Shown here: one piece after another, positions 1-7,415 of the stretch
Layout: every line of letters begins with the position of its first letter
Position numbering within the stretch: the first letter of the stretch is position 1
From: Gemmatimonadaceae bacterium
Lineage (GTDB): Bacteria; Gemmatimonadota; Gemmatimonadetes; Gemmatimonadales; Gemmatimonadaceae
Direction: 5' to 3'
DNA: 34,461 nucleotides
NCBI GenBank assembly: GCA_024654005.1
Contig: JANLGX010000148.1
Coordinates: 1-34,461 of the forward strand
Program-made: the position numbers and the translations under genes
The notes under the pieces: generated by a model
Told to the model about the DNA's origin: nothing
Database searches by the model: none
Seen by the model: the letters and a program-made list of their open reading frames with translations, nothing else

Positions 1-132
1 CACCCTGACGGTCAGCGGTCGGCCGGGATCCGGACTCGCGGGTTGCTGTGCGCCCACCGTCGCCACCAACACGAGGCTGAGGGTGATTGTGGGGACGCCA
101 TGAAGTCTCAACTGCTTCGAATCGCATCTCAT
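1..132 (-). CDS. N-terminus of a secreted protein, cut by the left window edge
   Basis: Read on the minus strand from an ATG at 132, 44 codons stay open to the window edge. The peptide has a short basic start (R, K, R), a hydrophobic run (VPTITLSLVLVATVG) and then A-QQ, which looks like a signal peptide. After it come PASPDPG and then RPLTVRV, which could begin a beta-strand domain. An in-frame TTG at 111 is an alternative start that places the hydrophobic core closer to the N-terminus. Neither start has a clear ribosome binding site. The gene would be divergent from the aminotransferase at 362, with about 230 bases between them in which I see no convincing element. The product cannot be named from 44 residues, and it could be a chance open frame. 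Confidence 0.5.
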   Translation of the reverse strand, partial: MRCDSKQLRLHGVPTITLSLVLVATVGAQQPASPDPGRPLTVRV

Positions 133-361
133 ACGGCACTTGTATGATGCCGCTTCCCGGCAATCGTGTCGAGCCAAGCGCGCGGGACGTGGGTGTTCGA
201 CGTTGGCTGTAGCCGAAGCCATAGCCACCAGCGCTCCCAGTTCTGGCAAGTCAGGGCTTCCCTCACCCCGCTTCCGCGCTTCGCCCTACAGCGGGAGCAG
301 CCCTGATTCGGCCAGACTACACGATCGAGGCGAATCACCCCCATTCATCCGGAAGACATCG

Positions 362-1693
362 ATGGCCACGGCTGCCACCCACTCGCCTGAAACGCGTTCG
401 CTGTTCGCGGACCGCGTCGCGATGATCGATACGGAGAACGCGTTTAAGGTCGGACCGTTCATCAAGGAAGTCGAGGACAAAGGGCACCAAGTGGTGCGCT
501 GCAACATCGGCGAGCCCGACTTCCCGCTCCCGCGCCACATCGCCGAGGAAGTGAAGCGGCAGATAGACAGCGACAACACGCACTACACCGATCCGCAGGG
601 CATCCTCCCGCTGCGGGAAGCCATCGCCCACACGATGGGTGAGGCCCGCGGGCTCCGGATCACGCCGGACCGCGTCGTGGTCTTTCCCGGCGCCAAGCCG
701 CCCATCGGCTTCTCCCAGCAGACGTACTGCAACGCGGGAGACGAGATCATCTACCCGAGCCCCGGCTTCCCGATCTACGAATCGTTCGTGCGCTACATCG
801 GAGCCACGGCGGTCCCGCTCCACCTCGAAGAGAGCACGGGCTTCAACTTCCGCGGCTCCGATCTCGACCGGCTCGTCACCGGGCGCACGAAGCTCATCTA
901 CCTCAACTCCCCCTCGAACCCCACCGGCGGCGTAGCCAGCCGGGCGCAGCTCGAGGAGATCGCACACGTAGTTCTCTCGAAGACCGCGCCCGAGGTCCGC
1001 GTGTACTCCGACGAGGTGTACGAGCGGATCGTCTTCGACGGCGGAAAACACGAGTCGATCGCGTCCGTTCCGGGAATGGAAGAGCGCACGATCATCGTGT
1101 CGGGTGTCTCGAAATCGTACTCCTGGACGGGCGGCCGGGTCGGCTGGGCGGTCTTTCCGACGGCGCGCGAAGCGGCTGTCTTCAAGAACCTGAACATCAA
1201 CTATTTCTCGTGCGTTCCCGGCTACAACCAGATGGGCGCCAAAGTCGCGCTGGAATCTCCGGAGAGCGACGTCGCCATCGCCGAGATGGTGGCGGCGTTC
1301 TCGCAGCGGCGTGACGTCGTCGTCGCGGCGCTGAACGCGATCGACGGCATCCGCTGCCAGAACCCGAAGGGCGCCTTCTACGTCTTCCCGAACATCGCCG
1401 GCGTGTGCGAGAGGCTGGGCGCGATCGAAGCCCACGCGGCCCTGCCGCCCGCGATGCGCGACGCCACGAGCCCGGCAACGCTCTTCCAGCGGTTCCTGCT
1501 CTTCAGGCACCACGTGGCGACGCTCGACCGGAAATCATTCGGCCGGCTCGGCAGCGAGGGCAAGCACTACCTGCGGCTCTCGATCGCGACCTCGCTCGAG
1601 CAGCTCGAGCTGGGCATGCAGCGGATCGAGCGGGCGAGCCGGGACGCCGACGGCTTCCGCGCGTTCGTGAAGGAGGGGCGCAACCTGTGCTGA
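362..1693 (+). CDS. PLP-dependent class I/II aminotransferase (aspartate/alanine aminotransferase-like)
   Basis: 443 residues, a normal length for fold-type I aminotransferases of the AAT_I family, which move an amino group between an amino acid and a 2-oxo acid in the cytoplasm. Visible landmarks are NIGEPDFP near residue 48, NSPSNPTGG near 182 (N186 contacts PLP), YSDEVYE near 215 (D217 binds the pyridine nitrogen), SGVSKSYSWTGGRVGW with the Schiff-base lysine at K251 and R259 for phosphate, and HYLRLSIA near the C-terminus, whose arginine binds the substrate carboxylate. The ATG at 362 was chosen because GGAAG lies 6 bases upstream; the open frame extends back to 140 but that part is low-complexity and not family-like. 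The next gene starts inside its last codons, so the two are probably co-transcribed. Substrate cannot be settled from sequence. Confidence 0.93.
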   Translation: MATAATHSPETRSLFADRVAMIDTENAFKVGPFIKEVEDKGHQVVRCNIGEPDFPLPRHIAEEVKRQIDSDNTHYTDPQGILPLREAIAHTMGEARGLRITPDRVVVFPGAKPPIGFSQQTYCNAGDEIIYPSPGFPIYESFVRYIGATAVPLHLEESTGFNFRGSDLDRLVTGRTKLIYLNSPSNPTGGVASRAQLEEIAHVVLSKTAPEVRVYSDEVYERIVFDGGKHESIASVPGMEERTIIVSGVSKSYSWTGGRVGWAVFPTAREAAVFKNLNINYFSCVPGYNQMGAKVALESPESDVAIAEMVAAFSQRRDVVVAALNAIDGIRCQNPKGAFYVFPNIAGVCERLGAIEAHAALPPAMRDATSPATLFQRFLLFRHHVATLDRKSFGRLGSEGKHYLRLSIATSLEQLELGMQRIERASRDADGFRAFVKEGRNLC

Positions 1694-4125
1694 CAGCTAC
1701 GGTGGACCCGCTTCGGATCGCGTCGCGGCAGATGCTCAGGAACGGCGGCTCGCCGGTTCCGTTCGGCGCACGCCGCAGTCGCTGGATCTGCATGGGCCAG
1801 GAAACTCCCGGGCCGCTGAGCGAGCAGGAAGTCGAGGCGTTCGAGCTGCTCGACTCGATCTACCGCACGCTCTGCGCGATGCTGTACAACTACGTTCCGA
1901 CTTCGGGTCACCCCGGCGGATCGATCTCGTCGGGACGGTTCGTGTCCGCGCTGCTGTTCGACGCGATGGACTACGACTTCTCCGACCCGTTGTGCGAGCG
2001 TGCGGACATCATCTCCTACGCGGCCGGGCACAAAGCGCTCGGCCTGTACTCCATGTGGGCGCTCAGGAACGAGATCGTCCGCATCGGCGACTCGTCGCTG
2101 CTGCCGTCCGACGTCGCCCTGCAGCTGCGCCTCGAGGATCTGCTCGGCTTCCGCCGGAATCCGGCCGGACCCGCGCCGCTCGCGCGCTCGTTCGCGTCGA
2201 AGCCGCTGGACGGGCACCCGACGCCGGCGACTCCGTTCGTCCGGCTTGCGACCGGTGCGTCGGGAGTCGGGCTGGCGTCGTCGATCGGGCTCGCGTTCGC
2301 CGCCGCGGACTGTTATCCCGATGATCCGCCGCGCGTGCACATCGTCGAGGGTGAGGGAGGGCTGACACCCGGCCGCGTGGCGGAAGCACTCGCCGCCGCG
2401 GGCACCGCCTCGCTCGGCAACGTCGTCGTGCACCTCGACTGGAATCAGGCGTCGATCGATTCCGATCATGTCACGCGCGAAGGCGTGACTCCCGGCGACT
2501 ACGTGCAGTGGACGCCGGGCGAGCTGTTCTACCTCAACGACTGGAACGTCATCTCCGTTCCGGACGGCACCAGCTTCCAGCAGATCGTGGCCGCGCAGCG
2601 AGCCGCGCTGAGCATCGACAACGGCCAGCCGACCGCGATCATCTATCGCACGACCAAGGGCTGGCGGTACGGCATCGAAGGCCGCGCCTCACACGGCGCG
2701 GGGCACAAGCTGTGCGCGGCGGGCTTTTACGAGGCCATGTCGCCGCTGTTCCCGGAGAGCCCCGCCGGCCTGCCGGCGTGCGATCCGGCGAATCCGCGCT
2801 GCGGCGCCGGCGCGCGCCCCGAAATCGTCGAGGGCTGTTACTGGCAGGCACTGTCGGCGATCGGTAAGGCGCTGGCGGAGAACCGGCAGCTCGTGGCGCG
2901 AATGGTTGAGCGCATAGCGGCGGCCCGCGAGCGGCTGTACGACCGCGGCAGGCGCCTCTCGAAGTCGTCGCCGGACATCCTCAGAGTGTTCTCGCTGGCG
3001 CAGGAGGACGGTCCGCCGCCATCGCTCGAGCTCGCGCCCGGAACGGCCACGACGCTGCGTGGCCAGCTTGGCAAGGTGCTCGGATATCTCAATCGCGAGA
3101 GCCACGGCGCGCTGTTAATATCCGCCGCGGATCTGCTCGGCTCGACGAGCCTCAACGAGGCGGCCGCTGGTTTCGCGCCGGGCTACTTCAACGCGCGGAC
3201 CAACCCCGCGTCCCGCACGCTCGCCCTCGGTGGAATCTGCGAAGACGCGATGGCCGGCATACTCTCCGGCGTCTCCACGTTCGGGCACCACATCGGAGTG
3301 GGCTCGTCCTACGCCGCGTTCATCGCGCCGCTCGGACACATCGCCGCCCGGCTGCACGCCATCGGAAACCAGGCGCGGCAGGTGATCGACCCCGGCCCGT
3401 ATCGCCCGTTCATACTCGTCTGCGCGCACGCCGGCCTTAAGACCGGCGAGGACGGACCGACGCACGCCGATCCGCAGCCGCTGCAGCTGTTGCAGGAGAA
3501 CTTCCCGACGGGGGCGATGATCACGCTCACTCCCTGGGACCCGCAGGAGATCTGGCCGCTCATGGCCGCGGCGCTGCGCAGCTCGCCGGCGGTCATCGCG
3601 CCGTTCGTCAGCCGCCCCACCGAGCTCGTGCCGGACAGAAAGGCGCTCGGCCTCGCGCCGGCGTCGGATGCGGTGCAGGGTGTGTACAAGCTGCTGAGCG
3701 CGAACGGCAAGAGCGAGGGGTCGATAGTCCTGCAGGAATCAGGCGTCGCGTACGCCTTCGTCGAGCAGACGCTCCCGCTGCTGGCCGCGAAGGGAATCAA
3801 TCTCGACGTGTACTACGTCGCGAGCGCGGAGCTGTTCGATCTGCGCTCACCGCTGGAGCGCGAGGAGATATTCCCGGAGCGGGTCGCAATGCAGGCGATG
3901 GGACTGACCGGGTTCACGCTACCGACGATGTATCGCTGGATTCGCTCCGATCTCGGCAGGTCGCTGACGCTGCATCCGTTCTATCACGGACGGTATCCGG
4001 GCAGCGGCCCGGGGGAGCGGGTCATCGCCGAGGCCGGCCTCGACGGCGACGGGCAGCTCGCGGCGATTCTCCGGTACGTCACGCAACGCGCGACCCTGCC
4101 TCGTACGGATGGCCGGCGGAGCTGA
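1687..4125 (+). CDS. transketolase-family thiamine diphosphate enzyme
   Basis: 812 residues from a GTG at 1687, which overlaps the aminotransferase stop by 7 bases and has a strong AAGGAGGGG site about 8 bases upstream. ATGs at 1732 and 1792 are alternatives without such a site; the homologous part begins near residue 40. Transketolases move two-carbon ketol units between sugar phosphates. Landmarks: SGHPGGSISS (substrate/TPP entrance), AAGHKALGLYS, TGASGVGLASSIGLA, the TPP-binding GEG followed about 30 residues later by WNQ (family form GDG..N), ICEDAMAGI with the probable catalytic glutamate, and TGEDGPTH. The enzyme is somewhat longer than a typical ~660-residue transketolase and has E in place of the usual D of the GDG motif; whether it uses pentose phosphates or another ketose/2-oxo acid is open. 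It pairs with the aminotransferase upstream. Confidence 0.9.
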   Translation: MLTATVDPLRIASRQMLRNGGSPVPFGARRSRWICMGQETPGPLSEQEVEAFELLDSIYRTLCAMLYNYVPTSGHPGGSISSGRFVSALLFDAMDYDFSDPLCERADIISYAAGHKALGLYSMWALRNEIVRIGDSSLLPSDVALQLRLEDLLGFRRNPAGPAPLARSFASKPLDGHPTPATPFVRLATGASGVGLASSIGLAFAAADCYPDDPPRVHIVEGEGGLTPGRVAEALAAAGTASLGNVVVHLDWNQASIDSDHVTREGVTPGDYVQWTPGELFYLNDWNVISVPDGTSFQQIVAAQRAALSIDNGQPTAIIYRTTKGWRYGIEGRASHGAGHKLCAAGFYEAMSPLFPESPAGLPACDPANPRCGAGARPEIVEGCYWQALSAIGKALAENRQLVARMVERIAAARERLYDRGRRLSKSSPDILRVFSLAQEDGPPPSLELAPGTATTLRGQLGKVLGYLNRESHGALLISAADLLGSTSLNEAAAGFAPGYFNARTNPASRTLALGGICEDAMAGILSGVSTFGHHIGVGSSYAAFIAPLGHIAARLHAIGNQARQVIDPGPYRPFILVCAHAGLKTGEDGPTHADPQPLQLLQENFPTGAMITLTPWDPQEIWPLMAAALRSSPAVIAPFVSRPTELVPDRKALGLAPASDAVQGVYKLLSANGKSEGSIVLQESGVAYAFVEQTLPLLAAKGINLDVYYVASAELFDLRSPLEREEIFPERVAMQAMGLTGFTLPTMYRWIRSDLGRSLTLHPFYHGRYPGSGPGERVIAEAGLDGDGQLAAILRYVTQRATLPRTDGRRS

Positions 4126-4154
4126 TCCGCAGCGGTGGGTCAGTTTTGTCATCT

Positions 4155-4353
4155 TGTTTGCGAATTCGGATTGAGGACTTTGCGGCCTCAGCACTAACAA
4201 CAATTGCGGATCGACGATTAAGTGAAGACTGAGGATGAGCGGAGCACGAGGCGAAAGACCGGCGGAATGCCTTTCTCCGCAATCCTCATTTGATCGCCGA
4301 TCCGCAATGGCACTCAGTCCTGAGGCCGCAAAGTCCTCAATCCGAAGTCGCAA
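4155..4353. repeat. large nested fold-back (inverted repeat) element
   Basis: A perfect 24-base inverted repeat has arms 4168-4191 and 4320-4343 (GGATTGAGGACT... against ...AGTCCTCAATCC), extended outward with single mismatches to about 4155 and 4353. Further collinear arms lie inside it: 4203-4213 with 4298-4308 (11 bases), 4230-4236 with 4282-4288 (7) and 4239-4244 with 4275-4280 (6). The whole stretch is therefore one long imperfect palindrome with its apex near 4260. It contains no credible gene and is less GC-rich than its surroundings. It could be a miniature mobile element, a bidirectional transcription stop after the transketolase gene, or a relative of the heptamer arrays elsewhere in the window. 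Confidence 0.85.
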
Positions 4354-4396
4354 CCCTCACATCGCAAACTGACGCCCTACCAAATCGGCGCGTGCC

Positions 4397-4426
4397 TTGA
4401 CAGGCACCGGCCTCGAGACGTATAGT
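4397..4426 (+). promoter_or_regulatory. sigma-70-type promoter of the methionine operon
   Basis: TTGACA at 4397-4402 and TATAGT at 4421-4426 are separated by 18 bases. The -35 box is a perfect consensus match and the -10 box matches at 5 of 6 positions. Predicted transcription start is near 4433, about 14 bases before the first stem of the SAM-II riboswitch, which is the expected geometry. Confidence 0.8.
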
Positions 4427-4446
4427 CCCAGCACAATCGAAGTGCT

Positions 4447-4496
4447 CGTGGTCATTTGCCGCGTATTGCAGCCACGTTAAATAATTGCTAAAAAGC
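4447..4496 (+). ncRNA. SAM-II riboswitch (SAM_alpha family)
   Basis: P1 is CGTGGT (4447-4452) pairing with GCCACG (4471-4476). The loop carries ATTTG followed by CGTATTGCA (4462-4470), and the 3' part carries TTAAATAAT followed by TGCTAAAAAG. These match the conserved blocks of SAM-II in the right order and spacing: AUUU..., CGUAUUGCA, then UAAA and GCUAAAAAG, which form the pseudoknot that encloses S-adenosylmethionine. It follows a strong promoter and precedes four genes of aspartate-to-cystathionine metabolism, as expected for a SAM-repressed leader. The purine-rich GCGAGGAA right after the pseudoknot is Shine-Dalgarno-like, but no start codon lies 5-10 bases after it. Confidence 0.9.
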
Positions 4497-4500
4497 GAGG

Positions 4501-4528
4501 AACGCCCGCGGCCTCAGCCGTGGGCGTT
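4501..4528 (+). terminator. 12-bp GC-rich hairpin after the riboswitch, possible attenuator
   Basis: AACGCCCGCGGC (4501-4512) pairs with GCCGTGGGCGTT (4517-4528) around a CTCA tetraloop, with one G-U pair. It begins right after the SAM-II pseudoknot and ends 33 bases before the first start codon. The following CTGCTTTCG is only weakly U-rich, so it may act as an imperfect terminator or as a spacer or stability element. A GTG at 4520 in frame with the aspartokinase lies inside this stem. Confidence 0.6.
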
Positions 4529-4561
4529 CTGCTTTCGCGGCGACACCTCAACCCTGTCGCC

Positions 4562-5164
4562 ATGTCAATCGAGCTCGAATCTCCACGTTCCGGCCGGACT
4601 CCTCCCGCGGGGGACTCCCTGATCGTCGTCAAGTTCGGCGGCGCCGCGCTTGCGACCCTCTCCCGGGTGCGCGCCGCCGCCGCGCGCGTGCGTTCGTTGC
4701 GGGACGCGGGACACACGCTCGTGGCCGAGGGCCCGTACGGCTGCGCATCGCTGCGCGAGCTGCGGCCGGGTCGCGTCGAGCAGCTGCTCGCGCGCGGAGT
4801 CGTTCCGGTCGTGCCCGGCTTTCAGGGGATTCGAGCCGACGGCGAGCTCGTCACGCTCGGCCGCGGCGGCTCCGACGTGACCGCAGTCTTTCTCGCCTCG
4901 GAGCTGAACGCGCGCGAGTGCCATCTCGTGAAGGACGTCGACGGGATATACGACCGGGACCCCGCCGTCGTGGCCGAAGCCTCGAGGTTCGACTACTTGT
5001 CGTTCGACGGACTCGTAAAGCTCACCGCGGGCGGCGCGCGCGTCGTGCATTCGGATGCGGCGCTGCGCGCGAAGCAGGACACCGTGCTGCTCCGCGTGTA
5101 TCGCTACGACGCAGCGTTCGCCGGGCCCCGCGGAACGCGCGTCGGCGCGGAGGTGGTGTCATGA
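4562..5164 (+). CDS. shortened aspartokinase-like protein (amino acid kinase family)
   Basis: 200 residues from the ATG at 4562. Aspartokinase phosphorylates aspartate in the first step toward homoserine, lysine and methionine. It has the ATP-binding VVKFGG (residues 22-27) and the C-terminal kinase blocks VVPGFQGI (83-90), TLGRGGSDVTA (98-108) and KDVDGIYDRDP (124-134). Between residues 57 and 80 it jumps directly over the roughly 85-90 residues that in normal aspartokinases hold the VSAMGxTTD and GExxS segments, and it has no ACT domains (bacterial enzymes are about 400-450 residues). It may be a compact active form, a regulator or a decayed copy. It is first in the SAM-II operon and its stop overlaps the next start by ATGA. 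No clear ribosome binding site precedes 4562; GTG 4520 is an in-frame alternative. Confidence 0.85.
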   Translation: MSIELESPRSGRTPPAGDSLIVVKFGGAALATLSRVRAAAARVRSLRDAGHTLVAEGPYGCASLRELRPGRVEQLLARGVVPVVPGFQGIRADGELVTLGRGGSDVTAVFLASELNARECHLVKDVDGIYDRDPAVVAEASRFDYLSFDGLVKLTAGGARVVHSDAALRAKQDTVLLRVYRYDAAFAGPRGTRVGAEVVS

Positions 5165-6471
5165 CCGCCGTGGCTTCCGCCGTGACGATTCCGGCCAGGG
5201 AACGAGCGGTGCAGGCCCGCGCTCTCCCGACTCGCACCATTCGGGTCGCGTTGGCCGGGTGCGGCGTGGTAGGCGGCGCCCTCGTGAGGCTGCTACACTC
5301 TTCCGCTGACGCCATCGGCGCGCGGCACGGCGTGCGCGTCGAGATAGTGCGCGTGCTCGTGCGCGACGCTCGCCGAAAGCGCGACGTTCCGCTCCGCGCC
5401 GGCGTCTTCACCAGCGACGTCGAGCAGTTCGTCGCGGAAGATGTCGATGTGGTCGTCGAGGCGATCGGGGGAAGCGACGTCGCGGGGGTCATTGCGCGCG
5501 CGGCGCTGGGCCGCGGCACCCGGCTGATCACCGCGAACAAGGAGCTGGTCGCGTCCGCGGGCGCATCGCTCGCCGCGCTCGGCCGCACCGCCGGTGCCAC
5601 GCTCGATTTCGGAGCGGCCGTCGGCGGGAGCGTGCCCGTGATCTCGACGCTGCGCGATCTCCTCGGCACGTTGCCGCCCGTGTACGTGCGCGGGATATTG
5701 AACGGCACATCCAACTACGTCCTCTCTCAGCTGGAGCGCGGCTCCGATTATCCGGAAGCTCTCGCGGCCGCGTGCCATCGGGGGCTGGCGGAGGCGGACT
5801 GCACGCGCGACATGGACGGGTCCGACACCGCCGCCAAGCTCGCGATCGTCGCGTGGGTGAGCTTCGGAGTGGACCCGTCCACGCTGCCGGTTCGCCGCAT
5901 CGGCCTGCTGCCCGAGCCCGCCAGGTTCGTCAGGTACGCGTCGGCGCTCGGTGGCCGGGTGCGTCTCATCGCCGAATGCGCGCGAGTCACGGACGGCGGG
6001 ATCACCTGCGTGGTCGAGCCGGTGATCGTGCCGCTGGAGAGCTCGTTTGCAAGGACGGAGCTGGAGGACAACCGGGTGGAGGTCGGACTGGGATGGTCCG
6101 GACCGCTCGCCGTCTCCGGGCCGGGCGCCGGCGGCGCGCCCACCGCGACGTCGCTGTTGAGCGATCTGCTGTCCCCGGTTCCGCGCACCGCCGACAGCAG
6201 CCCGACGCGCGCGTTCGAGGCGGTCGACGACCCGCGAGCGCACAGCTGGCTCGTCGCGGGCCGCGTGAGCGCGCGCACTCTCTTGCGCACGCTCGATACC
6301 AGCGGGATTCCAATTCAGAGCGTGCGCGCGAGTGCGGGTGATTCACATGTCGTCACGCGTCCGGCGGCGTGGGCGGCGCTGCAACCAGTCATCGCCGAGC
6401 TCGCGGCGAGCAATGCGGACCCGTTGGTCGCGCGTGTAGAGCTGCCGGCAGTGGGAAGGGACCTCTCATGA
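5161..6471 (+). CDS. hom: homoserine dehydrogenase
   Basis: 436 residues. It reduces aspartate semialdehyde to homoserine with NAD(P)H in the cytoplasm. Landmarks: nucleotide-binding GCGVVGG (33-39), TANKELVA (124-131), GILNGTSNYVL (178-188) and EADCTRDMDGSDTAAK (211-226), which matches the family signature and holds the probable catalytic D222 and K226. The last 50-60 residues (HSWLVAGRV... to the end) may be a divergent ACT-like regulatory tail; this is uncertain. Its ATG overlaps the aspartokinase stop (ATGA), so the start is well fixed and translation is probably coupled. In many proteobacteria these two activities are fused in one chain; here they are separate neighbours. Confidence 0.95.
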   Translation: MTAVASAVTIPARERAVQARALPTRTIRVALAGCGVVGGALVRLLHSSADAIGARHGVRVEIVRVLVRDARRKRDVPLRAGVFTSDVEQFVAEDVDVVVEAIGGSDVAGVIARAALGRGTRLITANKELVASAGASLAALGRTAGATLDFGAAVGGSVPVISTLRDLLGTLPPVYVRGILNGTSNYVLSQLERGSDYPEALAAACHRGLAEADCTRDMDGSDTAAKLAIVAWVSFGVDPSTLPVRRIGLLPEPARFVRYASALGGRVRLIAECARVTDGGITCVVEPVIVPLESSFARTELEDNRVEVGLGWSGPLAVSGPGAGGAPTATSLLSDLLSPVPRTADSSPTRAFEAVDDPRAHSWLVAGRVSARTLLRTLDTSGIPIQSVRASAGDSHVVTRPAAWAALQPVIAELAASNADPLVARVELPAVGRDLS

Positions 6472-7415
6472 GTCTCGCACTCGAGAGCACGAACACCCGG
6501 TCTCGTCCGCGTCGAGCCACTTTGCCGCCCGCGTTCGAGATCACCGGTCCCCCGAACGCGCCGGTCGTGGCGGTGCTCGGCGGCATCTCGTCCTCACGCC
6601 ACGTCACGTCGACCGAGGACGACGGCTCGGCAGGGTGGTGGCAGGACGTCGTGCGGGCCGACGGGTTGGTAGATACGCTGCGCTGTCGCGTGATCAGCAT
6701 CGACTATCTGGGAGAGACCGCGCACGGCGAGCCGCTGCGGACGACCGATCAAGCCGGCGCGCTGGCGCGCGCGCTCGATGCCGCCGGGGTGGATCGACTG
6801 CACGCGCTCGTCGGCGCCTCGTACGGCGGCATGGTGGCGCTCGCGTTCGGCGCGGCGTATCCGCATCGCGTCGGGCGTCTGGTGGTCATCAGCGCGGCGC
6901 ACGCGAGCGACCCGGCGGCAACCGCGCTCCGCGTGTTACAGCGGCGGGTGGTTCAGCTCGGCATCGCTGGCGGGCGTCCCGCTGAGGCGGTTTCGATCGC
7001 GCGCGGAATCGCCGTGACCTCTTACGGCACGCCCGCGGAGTTTCGCGCGCGGTTCGCCGGTGACGAATTGCAGGACGGCGCGATGTACCGAAAGATCGAG
7101 GCGCATCTGCTCGCGGCAGGGGAGCGATTCGCGCGCACCTGCTCCCCGGCGCGATTCCTCGCGCTGTCGCGGTCGCTCGACCTGCATTTCGTGCGGCCGG
7201 AGGACGTGCGAGTGCCCACGACTCTGGTGTCCGTGCGCGAGGACCAGCTCGTTCCGCCGGCGCAGGCCCGGGAGCTCGCGGCGCGCCTCGGCGCGCCGTG
7301 CACGCTCGTCGAGCTGGAATCGATTCACGGCCACGACGCTTTTCTCAACGACTCCTCGCTGCTCGCGCCGGTTTTCGCCGCAGCGCTGTCCACACTTTCC
7401 GGATCGATATCATGA
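6468..7415 (+). CDS. metX: homoserine O-acyltransferase, MetX type
   Basis: 315 residues of alpha/beta-hydrolase fold. MetX enzymes put an acetyl or succinyl group on homoserine to activate it for sulfur transfer. The nucleophile elbow is GASYGG with S118; the acid is probably D259 (VREDQLVPP) and the base H289 (IHGHDAFL), giving the full triad in the usual order. The N-terminal GGISSSRHVT...GWWQDVV resembles MetX proteins of the shorter, succinyl-using kind known from Xanthomonas relatives, so the acyl donor could be succinyl-CoA; I cannot decide from sequence. The ATG overlaps the hom stop (ATGA) and the metB start overlaps its own stop, so it is firmly within the SAM-II operon. Confidence 0.9.
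   Translation: MSLALESTNTRSRPRRATLPPAFEITGPPNAPVVAVLGGISSSRHVTSTEDDGSAGWWQDVVRADGLVDTLRCRVISIDYLGETAHGEPLRTTDQAGALARALDAAGVDRLHALVGASYGGMVALAFGAAYPHRVGRLVVISAAHASDPAATALRVLQRRVVQLGIAGGRPAEAVSIARGIAVTSYGTPAEFRARFAGDELQDGAMYRKIEAHLLAAGERFARTCSPARFLALSRSLDLHFVRPEDVRVPTTLVSVREDQLVPPAQARELAARLGAPCTLVELESIHGHDAFLNDSSLLAPVFAAALSTLSGSIS

Noticed and set aside
140-361. N-terminal extension of the aminotransferase to an ATG at 140
   Set aside because: The added 74 residues are not family-like, and a good binding site precedes the ATG at 362.
4520-4561. GTG at 4520 as the start of the aspartokinase
   Set aside because: It lies inside a strong hairpin and adds residues unlike the family; kept only as an alternative because the ATG at 4562 also lacks a binding site.
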